Origin: Chlorella sorokiniana
Taxonomy: Eukaryota > Chlorophyta > Trebouxiophyceae > Chlorellales > Chlorellaceae
Assembly (NCBI GenBank): GCA_025917655.1
Contig: CP084613.1
Span: forward strand, 2,420,001-2,484,000
Direction of reading: 5' to 3'
DNA: 64,000 bases
Shown here: positions 39,437 to 50,235 of the stretch, piece after piece
Layout: each line of letters opens with the position of its first letter
How positions within the stretch are numbered: the stretch's first letter is position 1
The notes under the pieces: generated by a model
Databases searched by the model: none
Seen by the model: the letters and a program-made list of their open reading frames with translations, nothing else
Told to the model about the DNA's origin: nothing
Made by a program: the position numbers and the translations under genes

Positions 39437-41463
39437 TCAGCAGTTCATGCTGGCAAGTGGGGCTGCCTGCGGGCGCTGGGGTCTGCTTCTGCTGCCGCCC
39501 TTGCCGCTGGCCCTGGCTGGCTGGTGGGGGCTGGTGCTTTCCTTGCCCCCAGCGGCGCCTCCCCCTGCCTGGTGCTCTGGTGCCGCGTCCTTGCCGGCCA
39601 CAGCCTCCGGCGGCGGTGTAGTCTGCGCGCTGCTGGCGGGCGGTGATGCAGCCGATGCCGTGTTCGCGGCGAAGCCCATTAGCACGGCCTGGCGCAGCTT
39701 CCTTTCCGTCAGCCGCTCCTGCTTGGGCTTTGCCGCGCCGCTGGCCTCCTTGGGCTTCGCCAGCACTCTCTCCTTCCACTCGTTGTAATCCTGCCAAGAA
39801 GGAGGCGGGCCAGCGCATCGGCCCCCTTGCCCGGCACAGGCAGTCTGGGCGGGGCAGCAGCCAAGCAGCCCAGGCCACCCTTGCCGCTCACCCGCTGCCG
39901 CTGCCGCTTCGGGTCAATCCTGTAGCCAACCTGCCCGTCGTCCTCCACCTCGTCCTCGCTGCTGCCGGCCACGTCGTCGTCGCCGGCGGGGCTGCAGGGG
40001 GACGTGGGTGGCGCGTGGCGGGCTCCGGCAGTTGGGCACGCTGGCTGTGTTACGCGGCAGCAGGCATGCACGCTGTGCACGCTGCCTCCTCAGCCGCCCT
40101 CCCCTCCCAGCAGGCAGGCCGCTCACCAGGCAGCCCACCAGGCCAGCCCCCCTTCCCCCAGAGCCCACCCCGTGCGGTCGATGAGAGCCCGCTGCTCCAC
40201 CGGCAGGTCCTGCGCCCGCGCTTGCGCTGCGCCGCGGTGGCCACCAGGTCGGGGCAGAGGTCGGCCATGGAGGCGCAGGCCTGGGCAAACTCGGGAGGCG
40301 GTGGCGCCCAGCGGGCCCAGCAGCTTCAGGCGGTCCACCTGGGGTGGGGGTGGGGTTGTGTGGGTGTGTGGGGGTCGTTAAGCACAGCGCGCTTGCTGGC
40401 GTGCAAGGAGCCACAAGGCCAGCCAGGGCATGGAGGTGCGGGCCCCACTGCACACCCTGTGGTGCCGCACTGCCCGCCCGCATTGGACAGACTTTGGGCC
40501 TCTTCGCGCCTCACCGCCACCCTGTTCTTGCGGGCCACCAGGAAGAAAGCGGCTGCCAGGAACACGGGGCGCCCAAAGTCGACGTGGCCGCGCTGCGCCG
40601 CCGGCAGCGAGCGCACAAAGCGCTCCTTGTAGGCGGCCAGGGCGGCGCGCACCGCTCCCTCGTACCGCGCGCAGCCAAACTGGTTGGCGTGGGGAGGGGG
40701 CGGGGCAGGCGTGGGGTCGGCAGGCTGGCCAAACGAGGAGGGCAGGGGGCCGCTGGCGCTGCGCAGCGCTCCGGCGCAGGCCTTGGCCCCGCACCCATCT
40801 GATCCCTGGCAGCCGCTGAGTGGCACACCTGGATGCAGAGGTCCCGCGCGGTGGCCTTGGCCCCCACCCTCAGGATCTTCTGCAGCGCTGCCTTGGCGTT
40901 GCGGTACACCTGCAGGGGCGGCGCAGCATGCTCGCCCACCCGCCGCAGCCAGCCCACCAATCCGGCCCGAGTTTTTGCGCGACACAGTGGGGCGTGCGCC
41001 ACACCTTGTCGTTCACGCCGCTGAAGCGCGACACCAGGGCGGCATCAAGTGCCACCCCCAGCGCCACGCAGGCCAGCTCCACGCAGGCGGCCCCCTTGCA
41101 CAGCTCGCCCTGCACGGCGAGGTTGGTGCACCCATGAACATATGGTGCCGCAGCACAGTGGGACGCGACGTGGACAACAGGCTGCTGTGCTTCAGGGGCT
41201 GGAAGCAGCGGACGAACCAGTGGGACGAACTGCTCAAATGGCTTGGCTTGAATGCTGCTGCTGGCAGCAGACGGCAGCAGGCAGCGGCAGCTCGTTCACG
41301 ACCCCCTGGGCGCCCCACCATTCGCCCCCTTCACCTGCCCGAGACCTCCAGACCCGAGCCTGGCTGTCGCCACGCGCACATACTCGTTTGCCTTAGCCTC
41401 CACGGCAGGGCGGTGCTTTGGCTCCAGCGCCAGGCGCTGTAGGAGGCTTCGAACGTCTGCCAT
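39437..41463 (-). CDS. ORC6: Origin recognition complex subunit 6
   Basis: ORC6 helps load the MCM helicase at replication origins. Starts MADVRSLLQRLALEPKHRPA (first true ATG in frame). Two TFIIB/cyclin-like folds follow: GELCKGAACVELACVALGVA with SRFSGVNDKVYRNAKAAL (about 40870-41115), then FGCARYEGAVRAALAAYKER and VDFGRPVFLAAAFFLVARKN (about 40520-40685), VDRLKLLGPLGAT and ASMADLCPDLVA. An acidic linker DDDVAGSSEDEVEDDG (about 39935-39985) leads to the conserved C-terminal ORC1-binding type motif DYNEWKERVLA (about 39755-39790), equivalent to DYEEWKRKIL in animals. The tail is Ala/Pro-rich, ending APLASMNC. One intron of this gene has a CA/C-rich acceptor tract (about 40340-40375). Divergent from PP4R2. 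Confidence 0.9.
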
Positions 41464-41728
41464 ACCGCTTCCAAGCAGGTCGATTGCTGCGATCTGCTCG
41501 AGCTGCTCCAAAGGAGCAGGGGCGTGCGAAGCCCGTCAAAACCAGTGCGCACAGCACAGCAGGCCGAAAAAATGCAGCCTGTCCGAAAAATCGTTCGACC
41601 GCTGTAACGTTTTGTTTGGCCTGCCAGGCATCGAGGTCGAGCTGCGAGCCCCACTTCTTGCAACGCAGACAAGCCCTCGTTGTTTGTCCGCCAAGTGCTT
41701 TAGTTTGCTGTGTTTTCAACAAGACTGC
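41464..41728. promoter_or_regulatory. Bidirectional promoter region of ORC6 and PP4R2
   Basis: 265 bases between two start codons on opposite strands; both promoters must lie here or in untranslated exons. No TATA box and no clear E2F site was found. Confidence 0.5.
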
Positions 41729-43701
41729 ATGATGGCCCAAGAGGAGCAGCAGCCTGTCGCGGTCGACGGAAATCATTCAGAGATCGGCAGTGGCGAGCTG
41801 GCAGGCGTCATAGCTGATGCCAGTCGTCTTGAAGAAATATTCCGGTCAGTAATGGAGCCCCGCCAACTGCAGGAGTGGTGTGGGAAGGGGATCGCCTGCC
41901 CGCTTGGTGTGGTGGCCCTTGTGCAACCAGAAAACTACCAGTGCACCTCGTGAAATGCTCGCTCGATTGATCGGCTAACCTCGTGCGAGCCGTGTTGCAG
42001 GTTGCCCGCTGCTCAAAGGACGCCACTTGACGCCGCCTGCCGCGGGGTGCTCGCTGAGACCGCGCTAACAGGGCGGCAGCGTTACGAGTGGCGCCTGCTT
42101 CTGCCTCTGTTGCATGGGCTGGTTGATGGCGTCATTGCAGACTTTGCCCCACAGCCGCAGGAGGAGGAGGAGGTGCGCCGCCATGCTGTCAGCGCCAGAA
42201 GCAGCCGCCATCCAGCCAGGGTTGCTGGGAGCACCTCTGCAGCCACGCTGGCTTGTTATGTCGCACACTGCTCACGCGTGTTTGTTGTTGCGATCTCCTG
42301 CAGGTCGGCCCGCCGCGGCCGCCGCTCCTGGGCTTTGAGTCGCCTCCAGCCGTGGCCGCACGGCTGCACAGCCTGCTGGACAGCCACGCCGCCGCTCCTT
42401 CACGCTGCAGCGGCTGTGCGAGCTGCTGCTGGAGCCACGGAGGCAGTACGCGCGCCTAGATAAAGTGGTGAGCGGGCTGTCTGCCAGTTGGTCGCCCACT
42501 GCTGCCCGACCGCTTCCCTGCCGCTGCCAGCTCCGCCCTCCCGGGCGCCTGGCAGCCCAGCCCCTGCCAAGTCCCCTCCCCCTGCCCCCCCCACCTCCCT
42601 GGCGCAGGCCCTGGCGATCGAGAAGCTGCTGGTGGTGACCAGCACTCGGCAGCCTGACCCACAAGACCGCCTGCCCCCGCCGCCCCGCTGCGCACGCTGG
42701 TGGGCGTGAACAGCAACCCGCCCTCACCCTACCTGGATGGCCGCCCACCCGCGGTCCTGGATGCCCAGCAGCACCAGGCGCTGCTGCAGCAACATCAGGC
42801 GGCCATGTCGGCGGCGCAGCATGGCGGGCTGCTGGGCGGGGTGCCAAACGGGCTGGAGGATGGGCCGCCGCCGCAGCAGCCTCCTGAGGATGAGGGACGG
42901 GGCAGGCCGGCGGCGGCTGCCAGGCCTGCCGACTCTGCGCCTGAGCCCATGCAGCTGGATGCTGAGTCCCGCCCCGAGCCGGCAGCACCCAGCGCAGCCG
43001 ACGCAGCATCCGCCGCCCAGTTTGTGGCGTCAGCTTTGGCGGATGCTGAGGACGGCCGCCTTGCGGCGCAGGAGGCAGGCAGCGGCTGGCAGCAGCAAGC
43101 TCCTGCCTCTGCCCATCTTGCAGCCGATGAGGCTGACCAGCAGCAGCAGCAGCAGGCGGCGGCGGGGGACCATGCCGCCATCGTGGGACCTCTCGCGGCG
43201 CCTGCGCAGTGCAGCGCAGCTGGGCCCCACCTGGCGATGCAGCCTTCCCAGCAGGCCTTGGAAGGGCAGCAGCAGCCAATGCCGGGACATCAGCAGCCAT
43301 TGTCGGGACAGCAGCAACAGCAGAGCGTGGCACAGCCCGTGGGCACGGCCCTGGGCGGTGCGGCCCTGCAGCAGCATCCGGCAGGGGTGGGCGGCGCCGC
43401 AGCCGACGCCAGCAACGCCATCTCCCGCCTGCAGGCCGCCCTGCCGCCCTCTCTGCAGACCATGCTGCTGCCTCTGCTCCACACGCAGCAGCCATGGCTG
43501 CAGGGCGGGTTGCCCGGGGCACCGCAGGCTCAGGGGGCCGGAGAGCCGGCAGGGGCAGCGGATGCCGCCGCATGGTCCCACCTGGTGCTGGCGGGGCTGT
43601 CGGCGCTGCCGCACGAGCAGAAGGTTGCGGTGCTGAGCGACCTGCAGCCCCTCCTGCCCGCTCACGTGCGGGCCCAGCTGGAGCAGCAGCACGTGCAGTA
43701 G
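41729..43701 (+). CDS. PPP4R2: Protein phosphatase 4 regulatory subunit 2
   Basis: Regulatory subunit of the PP4 Ser/Thr phosphatase (DNA damage response, centrosome, splicing). Starts MMAQEEQQPVAVDGNHSEIG. Exon 1 ends RLEEIF plus CG; the intron (41849 to about 42000) joins to RLPAAQRTPL in frame. Conserved core: WRLLLPLLHGLVDGVIADF, then VGPPRPPLLGFESP, and the family signature PPFTLQRLCELLLEPRRQYA followed by ALAIEKLLVVTS (42390-42645). The last exon, from about 42610, is a 330-residue Gln/Ala/Pro-rich region with little predicted structure, ending VRAQLEQQHVQ. Small frame changes occur around 42395 and 42680. The long disordered tail is usual in size for PP4R2, but its Gln content is high. 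Confidence 0.88.
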
Positions 43702-44031
43702 CGGCCCTCGTGCGCAATGCCTGCCCACCCTTGTGGCGACCTGCGTGTGCTGTGCGCTTGCTGCCAGTGGTTGCAGATTCCCAGCTGCACTTCCCTGGCC
43801 GGGTCTCCGCTCTTCGCATCGTTGCAAGCTGATTGACCGACAAGGCAGAAAGGGGTCCAGGCAGAGGCAGTCTGCAGCCTATGGCTCTGGGAGTTGCAGG
43901 ATTTTCGGGCACGGATCAGCCAGCCGGCATTCCGTTACAATTTTGCAGCTTTGACTCTTCCTGAATAAGTATCAATGGCTGCAGTGCGCCAACCTGCACC
44001 CTGTTTGTTTTATAGGGTTAGGTTTCTGTAG
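43702..44031. other. Intergenic region between PP4R2 and MED12
   Basis: 330 bases, clearly AT-richer near 43930-44030, with the MED12 promoter. No TGTAA was seen behind PP4R2. Confidence 0.4.
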
Positions 44032-47000
44032 ATGAGTTACGGCAGCTTGCAGCCCCTCAGCGAGGCCCTTGGGCTGCCCGATGTGTTTCCGCACGTGGAG
44101 GTGAGCGGTGCTGCCACACACCAACTCGCCGCCACCTCGCCTCATGCGCCTGCCGCCACTGCTGCTGCTCCCTGCGTGCCTCCACTGCTGTCGTTGGTTT
44201 CTGTGTTCAGGGCTGTGTTGAGGACGCGCTCACTCCTGATGCGCTGCTGCACGGGCACAAGCACAGCGAGCTGTGCCTGGGCTTCACCCAGCAGCGCGAG
44301 CTCTCCCTCACCCTCACCGACCAGCCGCCCGCCTTTTACAGCGACGCCAGTCTGGCCTACTGGCGAAAGGTGCGGCCCGCCCTCGTCCTGTGCCCTCGCA
44401 GCTGGCTGAGTGAACCCAGAAAGTGTGTGGCGGGCCGCCTGGAGGCTCCCTGCCCTCTGCTGCGCCCAGGGCGCCCCCGCCCGCAGTCGCTGCGCCAGCA
44501 GCTGATCGGACCCGCCCGCCGCCTGGAGGCCAAGCGCAAGGCGCACCTGCTCTACGACACACCCATGGGCGGCGCAGGCGGCAGCGGGGCTGCTGCCCTC
44601 GCTGGGCTGCCGCCACCCTGCTTCACCCCGCAGCCCAGCTGTGGGCCCACATCCGCAGCGGCGGCCGAGGCGTGGGCGCGCCAGCAGCTGGCGCCCGGGG
44701 CTCCCCGCTGCGCGCGCTGGGCCGTGGCGGCGGTGGGGACGGCGGCTGGGTGCCTCAGGGCTTGCCCCGCCTGCGCCTCCCACAGCTGATGGCTGGGCTG
44801 GGGGCTCCCCTGACCAGGGCCCTGTGGATCCTGCGCGCCGCGGCGCTCAGCCAGACCAGGTGGGGGTGCGGGCTGGAGGCGCATCGGCGGCGCCGGCGTA
44901 CGTCTCTGTGCGTTTGATGTCAGCCCCGAGCCGCCGCAACCCAGCTCAGCCCAGCGCCCACCCCCGTGCCCTGCTGCAGGCCGCAGGGCTGGGATGGCGA
45001 CGCCGAGGCGCAGCAGCGCAGCAGGCAGCTGGGGGATGAGCTGCTGGCGCTGCTGGAGGAGGCGGCAGCGCAGCTGGCGGGGGCGGCCGCAGCCAAGCTG
45101 GCGCCCTGCGAGGAAGGCGGTGAGGGGCAGCACGGCAGCGCGCACGTCGGGCGAGCGTGCCGCTGGCGTCGGATGCCGAGGCGCTGCCTGCCTGGCGGTA
45201 TGCGCTGCTGCTGGCGGGGCACTGCTGCGCGGCGGGCCTGCTGGATGGCGGCCGCTTGGCTGAGTGGGCCGTCAGCAGCCGCGTGCTGCTGCCCCTGCCG
45301 CCCGCCGCCCGCCGCCAGCTGCTGGAGCTGTTTGGGCACTGCGTGCGCTGCGCCCCGCTGGCACAGCAGCAGGCGCTGGACCTCACACAGCTGTGCCTCA
45401 GCAGCAGCAAAGCGGCAGCTGCAGCTGCGCCGGCAGGGTGCCCCAGGCGGGGCCGGGCGATGCGTCGAGGCAGCAGCGGCGGCGGCACCAGCAGCAGGAG
45501 CGGCAGCGGCGGGAGGCGGAGGAGCTGCGGGGGCGCTGCTGGCAGCTGCCCAGCAGCTGGTGGAGCTGCACCCAGCCGCCTTTGTGGCCGCGGATGAGGC
45601 CCTGCTGCAGCCGCTGCGCAGCGCCCCCAGCGGCAGCCCCCAGCGCGCCGCCGTGGACGCTGTGGACGACGCGCGTCGCCGCCTGTCGCTCGGGCTGCAT
45701 GCCAGGTGTGCAGGGGGCGCTCCCACGCCTCTGCTACCAGGCTGGCAGGGCAGCGGCGGCCTGACACCACTCATACCCCCCACCCGCCCTCCCCCACACA
45801 CGAGCGCGCCCAGCAACTGCGATCCCCGGCGCCTCACTGCCTCCCCCCGCTGCTGCCGCTGCAGGGTGCTGCGCTGGCACGACGCCAAAGCGCTGCAGCT
45901 GCTGGACGACCAGCTGGGGGCGGGCGGCGGCGCTGCAGCTGCGGCGGCAGAGCTCTGCAAGCTGATCTCCCCGCAGGCGGGGGCGGCCGCTGGCGGCGGG
46001 GGCCAGGCAGCCACGTCAGCAGGTGTTGCCGCCGAGGCGGTGCGGCTGCTGTGTGACTGGGCCACCGCTGCCCCGGCGGCAGACTTTGGCGCCGCCCTGG
46101 GGCTGGTGGCGGCGCCGCATGGTGGAGGGAGGGGAGTGGCGGGGGCGCAGGGCGGCGTGGAGGCGCTTGTGCCGGAGCGGCTGCTCTTCGCCATGGCTGT
46201 GCTGCAAGCGCTGGCGGCGGCCCAGCAGGCGCAGCAGCAGCAGCCGGAGCAGCAGGAGCACCCACCGCACGACGATCGGGCGAGGCGCGATGCGGGCGCC
46301 CGCCGCTCCAACCTGCAATCCACGCCTGGCTGACAGCGCAGGCCGAGCGCGGCCCGACAGCGGGTCAGCGGCGGCGGGCCCTGCACCTGGCACTGCTGCT
46401 GGCGGAGGCGGCCCTGCTGTGCCCGGCGGCCCTGCTGCACTCATGCCTGGCCAGCGGCGCCTGCCAGGTGGCAGCGGCGGCGGCAGGGCCTGGGACGTGT
46501 GCCCCCCAGCCGCCAGCTGCGCCCGCTGGTTGATGTGCTGGAGCAGCTGCACCCGCTGCTGGACCTGCCCTCCCTGGGCCCAGCCAGCGGCGGCGGGGCT
46601 GGTCGCAGGCACGGCTGAGGTATGCGGCGGCTCGCGACGAGCTGCTGGCTCAGTGTGGCCGTGGCAGCGCAGGGCAAGCAGCGGCGGAGGGGGAGGCGGG
46701 AGCCCAGGAGGGGCAGGCGGAGGGGGACGACGAGAAGCGGTGGGAGGAGCTGCTTGCGGGGCCAGCGGGCTGCCGGCAGCCAGCAGCGGCAGCAGCGGCA
46801 GCAACGGCAGCAGCGGCGCACAGCAGCAGCAGCGGCAGCGGCAGCAAGCGCAGCAGGCATGGCGGGGACGCGGCCCTGGAGCAGCTGCAGCTGCAGCTGC
46901 TGAGCGCGCTGGGCTTGGCGCAGCAGGCACAGGCCGGCAGCGCCGGCGCGCCGCCACCGCCGGCCCCAGCTTTGGGCAGCTGCTGCAGGGCGTGCGGCGC

Positions 47001-49996
47001 CTGCAGCCCTGGCAGCAGCGGCACACAGCCGCCTCGCTGCTGGCGGCAGCCAAGGCGTTCCTGTCCAGCACGGATGCGGGGGCGGAGGGAGGGCGTCATC
47101 CCCGGCCAGCGGCTCGCCGCCCCCATCCGCACCCTCCGCCGCCCCCCCCGCCGGCTGGGAGCTGTGCCTGCTGGCGGTGCTGCAGGCCTGCGCCGCCCAC
47201 CGCGAGGCCCTCTCCCTGCTGGCCACCTGCCTCAACCTGCTGCAGCGGGCGCTGGCAGGCGCCGTGCGGGCGGCCGCCGCGGGCGGGCAGCCTGCGGCGC
47301 TGGGCGAGGCGGTGGGGGGCTCAGAGCGCGTGGTCGCAGCGGTCGCGAGTCTCCCGCCGCTGCTGCTGTCCCTGCTGGCGGCGCACGGCGCCAGCCTGGC
47401 GGCCTCCGACATCGCCGCCAAGCTGCTGCCCATGCTGACGGGGGGCTGTGGCGGGTGCAGGGCGCGCCCCTGCAGGCGGCGGCGCGGCAAGCGCTGGCGG
47501 GGCAGCTGGATCTGGCGGCGCAGCTGCTGGCCCTGCCGGGGCCGGGCCCCAGGCCTGGCTGGACCGCATGCGGCAGCAGCACGGCGCCGCCCACTGGCTG
47601 GTGGCCCTGCTGGAGGGGGCGGCGGCGGGGGTGAGGGCGCGGGCGCCGCCGACGCCCGCCGGCCAGCAGGGCGCGCAGCAGGCACAGCAGGCGGCAGAGC
47701 TGCTGGCCGGCTTCTGGAGCAAAACAGCGCTGCTGCCTGCTGGCGAGGGGGAGGCTGGGGGGGCGCGGCCAGCGGCGGCGAGCCCGCCCCAGGCAGCAGC
47801 CGCGGGCCGCAGCCGAGCCTGCTGCAGGTTCCCGGGCTGCCAGGGGACGATGACGGCCTGGCAAGCCAGGCGGCGTGCGGCGCCGCTGCCGCGCTGGCGG
47901 CCATGCAGCACAGCCTGCCGCCCCCCGCCCTGCCCGCCCTGCTGCAGCACCTGCGGGAGGCGGGTGGCTGCGGGGCCGCTGAGCACAGCGCCGGCGCCCG
48001 GCATGCCTGCGCAGGGGGCTGGCGGCGCTGGCCCCCGCCGCCAGCCGCGCCCTGCTGGGCGCCCGCAGCAGGCGTACGCCGCACTCCGCCAGCAGCGCCA
48101 GCACCTACACCCCGCCACGCCGCCGCCCTGGCAGCTGGCGCTGGCCCTGCTGGGCAGCGCGGGCGGGCTGGGCGCTGCAGCCGCCGAGGCGCTGGCGGGG
48201 CTGAGCGCTGGCGAGGCGCTGGCGGCGGCGGCCGCCGCCTCACCCCCGCCACCGCACGCTGCGCCTGGCTGCTGCTGCGCCTGCTGCTGGACGAGCAGCA
48301 GTGGCAGGGGGGCACAGGCTGGCGGAGGCGGAGAGGCAGCTGGCGCAGAGGTGAGGGGGGCTGCTGGCGGCATGTGTCAACCGCCTGTGGAAGGCCAGAG
48401 GCCAGGGGCGCGCCGCCTCTGCTGCCCCGCCACCTGCTTCTCGTCCAGCCAGGTTCACCGCACCACGCCTGCCCCCTCCCCGCCTCGCGCATGCAGGGCG
48501 GTGCAGCAGGCGGTGCGAAGGCCGGAGGCGGCGGCGGCGCTGGCAGCCACGCTGTGCAGCCTCAGCGCGCACGCCGCCGCCGGGCAGCAGCTGCTGCTGG
48601 AGGCGGAGGCGCTGCTGCGGGTGGGGCTGCGCCGCCGCCGCCCGCGCGCCACGCAGAGCTGCATGCTGGCTGCTGCCGCTGCCCATGCACCCGCCCGCCC
48701 TGTGGGCTGCACAGCTGGCCCCAACCCTTGTGACCCCCCCCGCCCTGCCTCTCTGTGCAGCCGCCGCTGGTGCGCCTGGCGCAGCAGCTGGCGGACCCCT
48801 CTGGCGGCGGCCGGCCGTGGAGCCAGGGCGGCGGCGGCGCGCCAGCGGGCCCCCCCCGGCAGCGCCCTTTGCCGGCGGCGCGGCCTGGTTGACGCCGCTC
48901 TGGTGTGCCTCAGCACCGGCAGCAGCCTGGAGAGGCAGCAAGCCTTTGCGCAGCAGCTGATCAAGCAGCTGGCGGCCCTGGCTGACCTGGTGCAGCCGGG
49001 GGCCGTCCCACCCGCTGCCGCCGCGGCTCACGGCCTGCCCGCCAGCGCGGCCGCCGCCGCTGCGGCAGCCAGCCCGGCTGAGGTGCAGGCGTGCGTGTGG
49101 CTGCGCCTCGCCCTGCTGCTGCCCCTGCTGCCACTGGTCTACAAGCACCGCCCGCAGACGGCAGCGGCGGCCTCAGGGGCCAGCTGCTGCGCGTGCTGCT
49201 GCGCCTGCTGGCAGCCCCGGCCGTGCGTGCCGACGCAGCGGCGGCCGCCGCGGCTCGCCCGACGACGCGGCAGCTGCAGCGGCAGCAGCTGCGGCGGCTG
49301 CGGCCGGGAGCCGCTGCCTCAGCGCCTGCTGCACCTGCTGCGCGCTCTGCTGGTGGGGGCTGGGCCTCCTGGATGAGGCTGCAGGGTGAGCGGCCGCTGC
49401 CAGGCTGTGTGTGCGGGTTTGGGGGCAGGAGCCGTGAACCTTGCAGGGGTTTGCGCGCGCAGCCGCTCTTTGAAACCGTTCACTCGCCGCCCGTCCCGGC
49501 TCACCCGCAGGGGGCAAGCTGCGGGACGTCCCGCCCTACGAGCACAGCCGCCAGCTGGCGACGGAGGCTGCCGCGCTGCCGCTGCCGCCAGGCCTGCACG
49601 CCGCGGTGGCGGCGGCGCTGCCGACCACCCGCCCCACGGGCCTTGTGGATGTGCCCACCTGCGCCGCCGCCGCCGCATCATGCGCCAGCCTGGGCGTGAG
49701 GGGGCCGACCTGCAGCACCCGCCTGGGGCACCCGGCGGCAGCGCAACTCGCAGCGCGGCCCTGGCACTCGACCCTTGGCTGCTGCTGGAGGGCGGGGCGG
49801 GGCTGGCGCCAAGCTGGCGGCAGCACCAGCGCCCTCGGCAGCAGCACCAGACGCGGTGCCACCCTGGCTGTTTGGCGCCATCAAGAGGCGGCGACGCGAC
49901 CCGTCCTACCACCCCAGGCCTGCCGCAGAGGTGGCAGGCAGCACGCCGCAGGGGGATCAGCAGGCCGCCATGAGCACCTGGCCCAGCCCCAACTGA
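44032..49996 (+). CDS. MED12: Mediator kinase-module subunit 12
   Basis: MED12 links CDK8-cyclin C to Mediator and activates the kinase. Starts MSYGSLQPLSEALGLPDVFP, then GCVEDALTPDALLHGH, matching plant MED12 (LGPPDVYPQ...CPEETL). Exon at 44485-44860: SLRQQLIGPARRLEAKRKAH, LYDTPMGG, CFTPQPSCGP, AAEAWARQQLA and LPQLMAGLGAPLTRALWILR with AAALSQTR, which corresponds to the plant block RNNVPLLRATWFIKVTYLNQ. The remaining 5 kb is Ala/Leu/Gln-rich helical sequence with homopolymeric Gln and Ala runs and little recognisable detail. It ends VPPWLFGAIKRRRRDPSYHP and TWPSPN. Many frame changes. Identity rests on the N-terminal blocks; the position of the C-terminal end is supported only by the last open frame, and a second gene inside 46000-49996 cannot be excluded. 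Confidence 0.8.
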
Positions 49997-50235
49997 TGAT
50001 GCGGGCCTGGTGCTCGCCCCGCTGGCTTGGCGCTGCCGTGTGACAACAGGTCCTGCCATGGGCCTAAGCAGTGTGTGGACCTCAAAACAACAAGGGCAGG
50101 GCAGGGCAGGGCAGGGGCGGTCGATGCGGGGCCATGCTGGGCCCGGCGTGCTGTGCGGGGACGTCGTGGGCCGCTCTGGGGACCAGGGGGATGGTACAGG
50201 CAGTGGGTCGGAGGCAGGCCGCAGCTGCCCCGCAG

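Noticed and set aside
46441-48492. 683-codon open frame on the minus strand opposite MED12
   Set aside because: Pro/Ala/Arg-rich composition typical of the reverse strand of GC-rich coding DNA; no motifs, start context or splice logic.
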